From assembly GCA_037178675.1 (NCBI GenBank), contig JAYMGJ010000234.1, positions 1 through 28,930 of the forward strand: 28,930 bases of DNA, read 5' to 3'. Origin of the DNA: Scleroderma bovista. Taxonomy: Eukaryota; Basidiomycota; Agaricomycetes; Boletales; Sclerodermataceae. The first letter of the stretch is position 1. Each line of letters opens with the position of its first letter. This document shows, one piece after another, positions 1 to 9,243 of the stretch. The translations under genes and the position numbers were made by a program. Under the pieces are notes generated by a model. The model was not told the DNA's origin and did no database searches. It saw nothing but the letters and a program-made list of their open reading frames with translations.

Positions 1-540
1 GCACTCCGCCGCCTATTCTACTCTGGTCTCCCAGACCGCCTAAAAGACGAGATAGCTCGAGTTGGGAAGCCCCTGACTCTGCATCGGCTTAGGGCCCTTT
101 GTCAAGAGATTGACACGTGCTATTGGGAGCACAAAGACGAGATCTCTCGTACGATGAAGAGTCAGCCCGCCTCGTCCCCAACCAAGTCCTCCAACTTCGG
201 GGGCAACTCATCCAACTCCGGTCAGGAGAAATCCAAGACCGGAAACTCCCCCAGCTCCACCAACTCCTCTGGCTCGTCCAAGGCGACAAACAACCAGTCC
301 TCCTCCGGTTCCAGACCGGACTTAACCAACAAGCTTGGTAAGGACGGGAAGCTAACCACAGACAAGCGCAAACGGCGTCTGGACAACAACCTCTGCATGT
401 TCTGCGGAGGTACCAGTCATTTTGCAGACAACTGTCTCAAAAAGACCAAAAAGGCCAAAGCTCGCGCTGCAGCCATCGCTGCTGAGTCCGGTAAGATGGA
501 CTCGAACTTGGGTGCCAACTCCAAGTCAAAAAAAGAGTAA
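1..540 (+). CDS. gag: Gypsy-1 gag, C-terminal part (5' partial)
   Basis: The frame is open from the first base of the window to TAA 538-540. The protein begins inside the retrotransposon gag domain (the FYSGLPDRLKDEI region), which lines up with Gypsy-2 gag at about 21.7 kb. It continues through a Ser/Asn/Lys-rich low-complexity spacer to a CX2CX4HX4C zinc knuckle encoded at 394-435 (C-MF-C-GGTS-H-FADN-C), then a Lys/Ala-rich tail. Gag packages element RNA and forms the virus-like particle; the knuckle binds RNA. The stop lies just after a slippery heptamer, so Pol is expected to be made as a Gag-Pol fusion by -1 frameshifting. There are no stops in the visible part. The true start is outside the window. 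Confidence 0.9.
   Translation, partial: ALRRLFYSGLPDRLKDEIARVGKPLTLHRLRALCQEIDTCYWEHKDEISRTMKSQPASSPTKSSNFGGNSSNSGQEKSKTGNSPSSTNSSGSSKATNNQSSSGSRPDLTNKLGKDGKLTTDKRKRRLDNNLCMFCGGTSHFADNCLKKTKKAKARAAAIAAESGKMDSNLGANSKSKKE
528..534 (+). promoter_or_regulatory. -1 ribosomal frameshift heptamer, gag/pol of Gypsy-1
   Basis: The gag codons read TCA AAA AAA GAG TAA, so the heptamer A_AAA_AAA sits exactly in the X_XXY_YYZ phase required for simultaneous -1 slippage, one codon before the gag stop. In the -1 frame the sequence is open from here into protease with no stop. Gypsy-2 has A_AAA_AAT at the matching place (21249-21255). I did not identify a downstream pseudoknot or stem by eye. Confidence 0.7.
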
Positions 541-2355
541 GCAGCTCCCGGCCCTCCGCACAACCGGTGAGCTGCGTTGACTCCGGAAGTGCACCCAAGG
601 AGGCTCGCCTCAACGCTTCCGCTCTTTATGACCCTAATTCCCTTATGCCACATGTTATCCTCTTATCATTTGACTTACCTAAAACCCGCGCACTTGTGGA
701 CTCCGGATCCATGCATTGCTTTGTAGATGTACAATTCGCGCACAAAAACAATATCTCCACTTACTCCATTCCTCCGATTACTCTCCGGCTCTTTGACGGT
801 ACATCAAACTTTGTAATCACTCAAGCTGTCGATATGTCAGTGAAATTTCCCACATCCAGTGATGTCACCCCTATGACCTTTTACCTCGCTCCGTTAGACT
901 CTGACTGCTCGATTGTCCTTGGACATAACTGGCTCACCCGCTACAATCCGTTGATTGATTGGGTACTGAGCAGTTTAACATTCCGGACTCCTGCAGAAAG
1001 TTTGCTAGCGCCCCCATCAACTTCCTCTCCGGTTCAGTCTGGTAACCCTGTCTCCGGCCTCTCCAGCCAATCTGACCCCAGCCTCGCGCCATCTGTTGAC
1101 ACTCCGGTTTGCACCCCTCCGCACATCTCCCTGATTAACGCAGCCACATTCGTGCGTGCATGCAAATTAGAGGGATCTACCAAATACCAACTTCAGCTGC
1201 ATCCCTCTGACTCAGAAAAGGCTCGTTCTTCCTCTGCCTCTACTCCACCGGACTTGGACATAGTTCCTCCGGAGTATCGCGATTATGCGGACGTGTTCAG
1301 TAAGGCAAAGGCCTCTGAACTTCCCCTGCATTGTGAGTACGATCTGAAGATCGACCTCGAAGAAGGTACCTCTCCACCTTTGGGAACTCTCTACTCACTG
1401 TCTCTGGTTGAGCTCTCCGCTCTCCGGACTTTCATCGACGAGAATCTTAATACAGGTTTCATCCGTCCTACTGCCTCCTCCCACGCTGCTCCAGTCCTCT
1501 TCGTAAAGAAGAAGGATGGCTCACTTCGCCTCTGTGTTGACTTCCGAGGCCTTAACAAAATTACCAAAAAGGATCACTATCCACTCCCTCTTATCTCTGA
1601 CCTTTTGGACTCTTCCAGCCATGCCAAAATCTATTCCAAGATCGACCTCCGGCATGCCTACCATCTCGTCCAGATTGCTCCAGGCGATGAATGGAAGACC
1701 GCCTTCCACACATGCTATGGGTCTTATGAGTGGTTAGTAATGCCCTTTGGCCTCACTAACGCCCCTGCAGCATTCCAGTGCTTTGTCAACACAATCTTTG
1801 CTGACATGCTGGATGTCTGCATCATCGTATACCTCGACGACATCCTCATCTACTCCGAGGATATGGAGTCCCACCAGCAGCACGTCCGGGAAGTTCTCTG
1901 CCAACTCCAGTTACATGGCCTCTTCGCCAAACCGGAGAAATGTGAGTTCCACTCAGACTCGGTAGAGTACCTTGGCTATTGCCTCTCTCTGGACAGTTTA
2001 ACAATGTCTCCAGACAAGATCCAAACCATCTCCGACTGGCCTGAACCTTGAAAGGTGAAGGACATCCAGTCCTTCTTGGGCTTTGCCAACTTCTACTGCC
2101 GGTTTATATTCAACTACTCGGACATTGTGGTCCCTCTTACCCATCTCACCCAGAAAGATGCTCCTTGGAACTTCTCCGAGGACTGTCAATGTTCCTTCAA
2201 CACTCTCAAGCATGCCTTCACCACTGCGCCCATCCTCACCCATTTCATTTCAGATACCCCTATCATCGTGGAAACTGATGCCTCCGACTATGCTGTCACT
2301 GGCATCTTGTCTATTACTTGCGCCGACAGAGAGATTCGTCAGGTCGCATACTACA
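534..2355 (+). pseudogene. pol: Gypsy-1 pol, part 1: protease, RT, start of RNase H
   Basis: This is the -1 frame relative to gag; the first codon after the slip is at 534. The aspartic protease motif (ALVDSGS, then CFVD) is near 690-730. A Pro/Ser-rich linker follows, then reverse transcriptase with [17 protein letters not shown] near 1505-1555, [11 protein letters not shown] near 1633-1665 and the catalytic YLDD at 1830-1841. RNase H begins with ETDASDYA near 2270-2295. The copy is inactive. A TGA at 2049-2051 falls in the conserved WPEP(R/H)KVKDIQSFLGF segment and is best explained as CGA to TGA. The RNase H domain then breaks off at a deletion near 2354. The frame start is set by the frameshift, not by an ATG. 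Confidence 0.88.
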
Positions 2356-3265
2356 TGTCACGTTGGATTGCAGTACAGAGTTTGTCTCTCACTTCTTCCA
2401 GTCACTTGGAAAGGCCCTTGACATGCACCTCCACTTCACCTCCGGTTACCACCCGGAGGGCGATGGCCAGACAGAGTGGTCTAACCAGACGCTGGAACAG
2501 TACCTCTGGATCTACTGCAACTACCAGCAGGACAACTGGGCGGACCTACTCCCATTGGCGGAGTTTGCATACAACAACGCACCTAGTGCTACCACCGGAG
2601 TCTCTCTGTTCTTCGCTAACAAGGGCTACCACCCTAACATCTCTGTCTACCCAGAACGCGACATGACCTCTGCCAGGGCTCGTGACTACGCAGTCGACCT
2701 TGAGTCACTGCACCAATACCTTCGAGAAGAAATGGCCCACACGCAACTTCGCTACCAGGGTCCAGCTGATGCCAAACGTACTCCGGCACTGGACTTCAAA
2801 GTAGGCAATCAAGTATACGTGAAAGCCAAGTACTTCCGGTCCACTCAACCATCCAAAAAGCTATCAGAGAAGAACCTGGGGCCCTACACTATCATCGCGC
2901 AAGTAGGCTCCCTCTCCTTTACCCTCCGTCTTCCAGATTCCATGCGCACAGTTCACCCCGTCTTCCACGTCTCCCAACTTGAACCGGCCATACCCAATAC
3001 CATACCAGACCGGATACAGCCTCCTCTGCCACCGGTCGAAGTGGATGGTGAACCGGAGTTCGAGATCTCTGAGGTCCTCGACTCCAAGGTTGACCGTCAA
3101 CGCAAAACGTGCAAGTTGCTTTACTTGGTACGTTGGTCCGGTTATGAAGGGACTGACGAAGAAACATCATGGCTTCTTGCCACTGAACTAGGCAACACAA
3201 CGGAACTGTTAGAAGACTATCATGTCCAGTACCCAGCCAAACCCGGACCACTCACGTCCATGTAA
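2354..3265 (+). pseudogene. pol: Gypsy-1 pol, part 2: integrase C-terminal half and chromodomain
   Basis: The sequence resumes in another frame inside the integrase core at HVTLDCSTEF, the counterpart of HVTSDRGSEF in Gypsy-2. The second catalytic Asp and the Glu of GDGQTE are kept 35 residues apart. The HHCC zinc finger and first Asp are missing. A C-terminal chromodomain follows at about 3045-3230 (EVLDSKVDRQ..LLYLVRWSGYEGTDEETSW), ending KPGPLTSM then TAA 3263-3265. In this family the chromodomain binds histone marks and directs integration. Against Gypsy-2, roughly 1 kb of RNase H and integrase has been lost at the join. An ATG upstream of the join (2318) opens this frame but is probably incidental. 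Confidence 0.88.
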
Positions 3266-3427
3266 TAGTACTCTCACTCTCTGTCTCTCTTATCTGTTTC
3301 ACTCTCTGTCTCTCCTCTCTATTTCACTTTATCTTGTAATATCACTCACTAAACTCAGGTCACTTTTCTTTATAAACAAAAGTCAAACTAATTACACTTT
3401 CTATTTACAAAGTCCGGACCGGACCAC

Positions 3428-4450
3428 TTACTCTGGCACAGCGCCGCCAGGGTTCTCTTGCTCCTCTTGGAGCCCCTGGACCTCCTGTTCGACCTCCTCT
3501 GGGTCGACCTCTGGCTCGCTGTCCTCCGACTCCTCGTCCTCATCCCAAGGTGCTGTAAAAAACTGGCACTCCTCGAGAAAAGTCTTGAGGCCTGCCGTCA
3601 GCCGCTCATTCCCTCTGGCCACTGAATGGGTGGCATCTGTGACCCGGCGCATCTGACTGGTCATCTCCTCCACCACTCTGGTCAACCGGTCCAGCTGTTC
3701 CAGGAACGGTGCGGGATCAAACCCGGGCCATTTCCCAGACGGCCCCGGCACTTCGATGATGTCGTTGTTGTCTTCTTTTTCTTGCGCTTCTCGCCTCCTC
3801 GCGGTGATGTCGCCACCTCCTTCTCCTTCACCTTGCCCTTCACCTTGTCCACTGCTGGACCCAGACCCCCCACCTCCGGCCACTCGCACCGCTCCTTGAG
3901 TCCGGCGCACTTCATGCACGCGCATTGCTTGGGCTTTTCAGGGTCCCGCTCGCACTTGGCCTTGTGCTTGGCACAACGAACGCACCTGCCAGGAGGTTAA
4001 TAAAATCATAAGAAAGGATAAAACAACTACTTACCGGACTTCCTCGCTCCGGTCTCCACTTGGACCCGCCTCTGGCTCTTCCCTCGCCCTTTTCTTTGAC
4101 GCCTCCTGCGCCAGCGCCCTCTGCCTCGCAGCGACCTCTGCAGCCCTCCGCTGCACCGCTGCCCGTTCCTTCTCCACCTTTGCTCGCTCCACCTCTGCCT
4201 TTGCTCTCTCCGCCTCCTCTCGTGCTCTCGCCTCCGCCTCCTCACGTGCTCTTCTCTCCGCCTCTTCCCTGCACTGCTTCTCCGCCCTCTTCACTTGCTT
4301 GCGATGACAGCGCTCCTTCGCTTTGGCGTCAAGAACGTTGGACTCGTCCTCGCTACCAGACTGTAACTCCGGTGTGGAGGCCTTCGTCCAATCCTTGGAC
4401 TCGGTGGCAGCAGGGGCGACGGGGCTAACGGACTTGGCAGTGGCAGACAT
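3428..4450 (-). CDS. antisense Zn-cluster/coiled-coil gene carried by Gypsy-1
   Basis: Runs opposite to pol, in the gap between pol and the 3' LTR. Exon 1 (4450-4035) starts at ATG with MSATAKSVSP, then a long Arg/Glu/Ala-rich stretch (EEAERRAREEAEARAREEAER) that looks like coiled coil. A 49-nt intron joins it to exon 2 in phase, giving R-CVRC. Exon 2 has a Cys cluster with spacing Cx2Cx6Cx11Cx2Cx6C, which fits the fungal Zn(II)2Cys6 pattern, then a Lys-rich patch. The acidic C-terminal half (GFDPAPFLEQLDRLTRVVEEM to TAA 3428-3430) lies in another frame, so a 1-nt shift lies between about 3870 and 3750. TATAAA lies 47 nt upstream of the ATG. A similarly built gene sits at the same place in Gypsy-2. 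Function unknown; DNA binding is inferred from the cluster only. Confidence 0.65.
3986..4034 (-). other. intron of the Gypsy-1 antisense gene
   Basis: On the minus strand it starts GTAAGT and ends CTGGCAG, with a branch-like TTAAC near the 3' end. The length of 49 nt is typical of basidiomycetes. Removing it joins EEVR to CVRCAKHK without a stop; unspliced, the frame hits TAA at once. Confidence 0.75.
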
Positions 4451-4496
4451 TTTCAGTTGGCAGTAAATTGGGGGTAAAGGCAAAACCAGTCTGATC

Positions 4497-4502
4497 TTTA
4501 TA
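4497..4502 (-). promoter_or_regulatory. TATA box of the Gypsy-1 antisense gene
   Basis: TATAAA on the minus strand, 47 nt upstream of the ATG at 4450, in a non-coding gap between the antisense ORF and the polypurine tract. The Gypsy-2 antisense gene has a TATA-like motif at a similar distance. Confidence 0.55.
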
Positions 4503-4597
4503 GATCCAAATTTCGTACTCAGACATTCACTCCCGACTCCGCATTGTCTTAGGCGACCACATGTCAGCCTTGTTGGGGCCTCATGGGTTCGGCCCCT

Positions 4598-4607
4598 AAA
4601 AGGGGGA
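4598..4607 (+). other. polypurine tract of Gypsy-1
   Basis: AAAAGGGGGA followed by tac, then the LTR start TGTTACGACC. It is the expected plus-strand primer site. Gypsy-2 has the close equivalent AAAGGGGGGA before its own 3' LTR. Confidence 0.85.
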
Positions 4608-4610
4608 TAC

Positions 4611-5246
4611 TGTTACGACCATGTCCAACTCCGGATCATATCTGGTTACTCCAGTCGCATCGCAGCCCTATAGCTCTACTCCAGTCGCTCTCAGCTGCTC
4701 CGGTCACGGTCGCACAGATAACCTTCCGTTAAGTACAACCCTTGGTCTATGCTCTATTCAGTCATTACCACACCTCGCCGTTTGCCCTGTCTTGATGTGA
4801 GTTCTCCGTGTACTTGATATATCTCCTACCTTGTATCATTTTCACCGGACCTGGTTTATTTTACCCGGACCTGACTTTATTTTCGTCGGACCTGGTCTAT
4901 CCCTTTCTCTGGTTATCCTTTGTCCGCCTTTTAGGCTGTTTACTTGTCACCGTAAATACTTGTCCCTAGTTCTTACTTAGTATAAGTACTCTGTAGATTA
5001 TCCTGTACACCTCAGTCTGAAATCAACTATAGTCACTACTCCTGTCCATGTCTCTGTCTCCGTCTCCGTCATTGTCACCTTGACCGGAACCTACGCAAGG
5101 GATCAACGCACGTCGTCCTTGTCATTGAATCCAAGCGGTCACCAAGTCCAGCCGGACTATCCCTTGTCCAGCCCTGTGCCCTCCTCCTTCGTCCGCCTTC
5201 GTCTGGACTTGACCGGACCCCTTACCGGAGTAGACCCGGACTTGAC
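4611..5246 (+). repeat. LTR-A: 3' LTR of Gypsy-1 (636 bp)
   Basis: Begins TGTTACGACC and ends GGACTTGACA (TG...CA), directly after the polypurine tract. Three other copies of this LTR occur in the window at 8614, 10511 and 12268 (reversed), which fixes both ends. It carries many CCGGA-type motifs and a TATA box at 4981. Confidence 0.93.
4981..4988 (+). promoter_or_regulatory. TATA box in LTR-A
   Basis: TATAAGTA followed by CTCTG. The same core is present in all LTR-A copies (8983, 10880, and 13745-13752 reversed) and, on the minus strand, in both LTR-C copies of Gypsy-2 (14573-14580 and 22927-22934). Likely core promoter of the element transcript. Confidence 0.6.
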
Positions 5247-5877
5247 AGGTTGTCACCATTGTCGCATTCGCTGTCTACACTGGTGAAGGTGGTGGTGCCA
5301 CAGAGTGTGTGTGCTGGTGCTGGGGTCACCACTGTCGTCATTGTCATGCTGGTGGTAGTGGTCACATCACAGTGTGCATGCATGCTGGCACTAGGGCCAT
5401 TGTCATTGTTGTCATGCCAGTGGGTGGTGGTGGTCATGCTGCCAAGTATGTGCATGCTGGGGCTGGGGTGGTTGTTGTTGATGAGTGGTGGTGGTGGTGG
5501 TGGTGATCAACACATGGTGGTGGTGCCATGGTGGTCATTGTTGCTATCATGGTGACTGTCGTCACCATTGTCGGGTGCAGAGCTGCATTGCCATTGTCGG
5601 GTGCAGAGCTGCATTGCCATTGTTTGGTGTGGTGGAGAGGGTCGTGGTGGGCAGCATTGTGTTGGTAGTGGAGTTGTCAGAGGCATTGTTGCATCATGGT
5701 GGTCATGGTCGTGGTTGGTGTTGTGTTGTCACATTGCGGCGGTGGCAGTCTCAGAGTTGGTTGTCATCACCTGTTAGTTGGTGGGTGGTCTTGGCATTGA
5801 TCATTGTACCAGCTGTAAGTGATGGTTGGTGTGGATGGCTGGGTTGCATGGTGATGTGGGGTGGGTGTGCATCCAAT
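5247..5877. repeat. GT-rich minisatellite between Gypsy-1 and Copia-1
   Basis: Low-complexity DNA built from GGTGGTGGT, GTCATTG and TGCATGC-like words, with no convincing coding frame; the long frames across it are translations of the repeat. It holds one perfect 26-bp tandem repeat (5565-5616, with a partial third copy). Composition resembles the block at 25.7-26.3 kb. Confidence 0.75.
5565..5623. repeat. 26-bp tandem repeat, 2.3 copies
   Basis: Two identical 26-bp units (5565-5590 and 5591-5616; each starts CCATTGTCGGGTGCAGAGCT) plus 7 bases of a third. The perfect identity suggests a recent duplication inside the older minisatellite. Confidence 0.9.
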
Positions 5878-6165
5878 TGTTGAAGCAATACCTATATATG
5901 TAGAGGAACTGCTACTCCAACTCACCTGTTGGGTGGAGTGCACAACCTGAGATGGTAGTGGTAGCTGGTTAAGAGCTGTTATATTATATAAGTGATGTCT
6001 GCTGTTTATATACAACAAATAGTGTGATGTGTGACTGTGATGCATGACATGTGACAGTAACATCTACTCTAAAGAGGACTATTACTAATGTCTACACTAA
6101 TATGGGTTGCAGTCTTGTGCGCACTTCATCGACGGTTTATGCCGGGTGCACGTGCGACTTCAACA
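5878..6165 (-). repeat. 3' LTR of Copia-1 (288 bp)
   Basis: On the plus strand it runs TGTTGAAG...CTTCAACA, giving perfect 8-bp terminal inverted repeats. An equal-length copy (288 bp) is at 27853-28140. The polypurine tract lies immediately to the right, which sets the minus orientation. Confidence 0.93.
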
Positions 6166-6173
6166 CTCCCCCT
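6166..6173 (-). other. polypurine tract of Copia-1
   Basis: Minus strand AGGGGGAG directly abutting the LTR start TGTTGAAG. The same tract occurs in Copia-2 at 28141-28148. Confidence 0.8.
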
Positions 6174-6258
6174 CATTGTGCTGCACATAGAGCACTTTAG
6201 CAAATAAGGTGCTAGATGCTGCCAGAGGGAAACTGTAAGCCTAGTTGAGCTCTGAACT

Positions 6259-7853
6259 TCACAAATTTCTCATGGGGTATGTAGTATGTAAGTTCTTGGT
6301 GAGCAGATCAGCAGGATTCTCAGCACCATCAATGAAGAATAGTTCCATGTTACCTTTCGCAACTGACTCACAGATTCCATGGTAGCGGATGTTGATGTGC
6401 TTGGAGCAAGGCTCTGTTACAGGGTTGGATGCCATGAATATGGACCCCTGATTATCACCGCAAATCAGGATAGTGTTCAGCTTATAGCTGAGCTCACCGA
6501 GCAAACTTCGAATCCAGGTAACTTGGCAAGCACAATCGCTCAAAGCCATGTATTCGGCCTCAGTGGACAAGTATGCAATAGTCTTCTGTGCACAAGAAGT
6601 CCAACTGATCAAGCCATCTGCAAGCTTCAGGTAGAAACCTGTCTGCAAGAGGCAAGAGGTAGGGTCTGATCCCCAATCTGAGTCCGTGCATGCAATCAGG
6701 CCAGCACTGGATCCACCATTGTATACTAGGGAGTACGTAGGTGTCCCAATAAGATAGCAATAGATATACAGCACTTTGTTTAGGTGGTCCTGGGATGGAT
6801 TTGCAGCATGGAACAAGAGGTGCGTGACTGCAAAAGCAATGTTGGGCCTAGTGCCTAACATAAGGTACAGAAGGGACCCAATAACTGTCTGGAAATGGGA
6901 GTGGAGTTTCACGTCAACAGGCTCTGTATTTTTGGTGGCATAGTAGCCAGCTGGCAGTGGGGTGCTTGCAGACTTTGCATTGAGCATGCCGCAGTGTTCG
7001 ACAACCTTTTGGAGGTACACACATTGATCCAAGTGGATAGCCCGGCCTTTGCGAGTGATTTGCATACAAAGGAACTCATTTGGTTCTCCAAGGTCTCTGC
7101 ACTCCCATTTGCACATGAACTGTGCTTTGATGGCATCAACAACAGCCTTATTAGGGCCACAAAATAGTGCATTGTCAACATAGATAATACCAATGACAAT
7201 GTTGGTGCCTTTCTTCTTGTAGAAGAAGATGCCTGCTTCAGACTTAAGATGCTCAAACCTGAGCTCTTTTAGAGACTCATCGAGTGTGTGCCACAAAGCT
7301 AGGCCAGCCTGTTTGAGGCCATAGAGGGCATGCCAGAGGCAGAGCACTTTGCACTCTTGCCCAGGAACTGCAAACCCTTCAGGTTGTTCCATGTAGATCC
7401 CTTCGTTGAGCTTGCCATACAAGTAGGCGCTCTGAACATCAAGTCCAGTAATATACCAGTTTTCTAGTGCAGCGAGTGCAAGCATAGGGTACACTGTTTC
7501 AAAGTGCACAACTGGTGAGAAGACCTGGTCAAAATCTAATCCCTCAACCTGGGAGAAGCCTTTTGCTACTAAGTGGGCTTTCTTGCGTCCATCTGACTTA
7601 ACGTCAAAGACCCATTGATTCTTAATGACCTTCCAGTCTCGGGGATGGTCTACTAGCTCAAAGACCTTGCTCTTTTGCAGCATGTTGAGCTCTTCTTGGC
7701 AAGCAAGTCACCAGAGTTTCTGCTCAGCTTGGGGTAAGCGAACAATGTCCTTGTAGGACCAGTTGCAGATGCTCTCATATTGTGGGTTTCAAGGGCTTTG
7801 CCCATCAGGAAACGGACTAGGTTTGCTCCCCCTTCCTTGCACATCTTTTGCAC
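6259..7853 (-). pseudogene. pol: Copia-1 pol: reverse transcriptase and RNase H
   Basis: The main frame 7683-6259 holds the Copia RT: NQWVFDVKSDG, KAHLVAKGFSQ, LDVQSAYLYGKL, EQPEGF, LYGLKQAG. RNase H follows with TDSDWGSD, STEAEYMAL, DNQGSIF and KHINIRYH, all present. The RT catalytic YVDD reads YVDN (codon AAT at 7171-7173), so polymerase activity should be lost. The same frame continues upstream through a TGA at 7708-7710 (probably CGA to TGA) into QAEQKLW and the Pro-rich linker. An 11-bp insertion near 6277-6290, absent from Copia-2, shifts the frame and replaces the last residues. Confidence 0.88.
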
Positions 7854-8051
7854 ATCTTCCTCACTGGGTATTGCAGAGGTGTCGGGGAAACCACCAGGGA
7901 TATGGTCTGGTGTGTCCAGTTGTGGGGGCCTAGAGGTCTCACCTACTGTTTCTCACCATTGAGAGGCACTTTCAATATCCTGTAGTTGCTCGATGGGATG
8001 TCGCCACTCACCATACACATTACCGGGGTGCAATGGTGCTCTACATTCACA

Positions 8052-8613
8052 TTAGGGGTGGGCAGGGATATTCACTGCAGGGGGTCGCAGCACATTCTGG
8101 CAGCATTCAGCTCGGCCAGGGTGCTGTGGTGCTGGAGGTGGCAGATTTCTCACTGGTAAAGGCATTCTCAGTGCCTGTGGAGGCACTGGAGATGGCATAC
8201 AGGGAGGATTTATTTGGTTAGGCTCTTCCTCAGGAGCCTCTGGTTCCTCACACTTTGGATCGTCATCCTGTGCTTGGGGATGTTGGTAGCCATGGTTGTG
8301 TTCCACATTGTCATCACTGTCAATATCTTTAGGTGGATTCCCTGGTTGATCAGTGATAGGTTTTGGATTTGCCCTTCCAAAAGGGTTCTTGAGAGGTTCA
8401 TGCCTGTTTTTAGGGCAGCAAGGGAAGTGACGCTTGTCAAAAATGGTGTGAGCAGCAGTAAACACTGCATTGGTGGAGCACATAAACAAGAAGTTGCACT
8501 CATTGCCAGGGGCAACACCAATGTAAGTCATAAGCTCCGACTTGGGAGCCATCTTATTTGCTCTAGCTGAGGCTGGGAGATAGACAAATGCTCCACAGCC
8601 AAACATGTGGAGG
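8052..8613 (-). pseudogene. pol: Copia-1 integrase C-terminal part and linker
   Basis: Begins at the insertion point of the solo LTR with HMFGCGAFVYLP, the usual Copia motif after the integrase core, then MTYIGVAPGNECNFLF and a long Pro/Glu/Asp-rich linker toward RT. The stretch 7854-8051 is the degenerate remainder of that linker. Joined across the LTR at 8614-9243, the frame runs EMLKKEMPNIDHL-HMFGCG without a break. Confidence 0.85.
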
Positions 8614-9243
8614 TGTTACGACCATGCCCAACTCCGGGCCTTATCCGGTCACTCTGGTCGCATCACAGCTCTACAGCTCTACTCCGGTCGCTCGTCTCCT
8701 ACTCCGGTCGCACTCATGCAGATAACCTTCCGTTAAGCACGACCCTTGGTCTATGCTCCATTCACTCGTTACCACACTTCGCCGTTTACCCTGTCTTGAC
8801 GTGAGTTCTCCATGAACTCGATATATCCTATACCTTGTAGCATTTTCACCGGACCTGGTTTATTTTACCCGGACCTGACTTTATTTTCATCGGACCTGAC
8901 CTAGTCCTAACTCCGGTCATCCCTTGTCCGCTATTAGGTTGTTTACTTGTCACCGTATGTACTTGACCCTAGTTCTACTTAGTATAAGTACCCTCTAGTT
9001 TACCTTGTACACCTCAGTCTGAAATCATCTAAGTTACTACTCCTGTCCCTTGTCTGTCTCCGTCTCCATCTCCACCTGACCGGAACCTACGCAAGGGATC
9101 AACGCTCGTTGTCCTTGTCATTGAATCCAATCGGTCGCAACTCCGGCCCGGGCTAACCTCTGCCCAAACCTCTGACCTCTGCCCTCGTCTGTTTTCATCC
9201 GGACTTGACTGGACTTCCTACCGGAGTAGACCCGGACTTGACA
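8614..9243 (+). repeat. solo LTR-A in Copia-1 integrase (630 bp)
   Basis: TGTTACGACC...GGACTTGACA, a full-length match to the Gypsy-1 LTR, with no internal region. It is flanked by a perfect 5-bp TSD, ggagg (8609-8613 and 9244-9248). It therefore came from a full element that recombined LTR to LTR. TATA core at 8983-8990. Confidence 0.95.

Larger units (their letters stand above)
1..5246 (+). mobile_element. Gypsy-1: Ty3/Gypsy chromovirus, 5' end outside window
   Basis: Seen in order on the plus strand: end of gag with a zinc knuckle, -1 slippery heptamer, protease, reverse transcriptase, the start of RNase H, the integrase C-terminal half with chromodomain, an antisense gene, a polypurine tract and a 3' LTR. 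The PR-RT-RH-IN order plus a terminal chromodomain places it in the chromovirus branch of Ty3/Gypsy. The 5' LTR and most of gag lie left of the window. The copy is dead: pol has an in-frame TGA and an internal deletion. The five bases after the LTR (ggttg, 5247-5251) should match the far-side TSD if the copy is an intact insertion. Confidence 0.93.

Noticed and set aside
3222..4428. Plus-strand ORFs at 3222-3656, 3626-4000 and 4060-4428
   Set aside because: They are complements of the antisense gene and its flanks; low-complexity Ser/Pro with no motif.
5250..5883. Several 65-132 codon ORFs in the GT-rich DNA
   Set aside because: They are translations of minisatellite repeats (Val/Gly/Trp-rich), overlap in several frames and have no domain.
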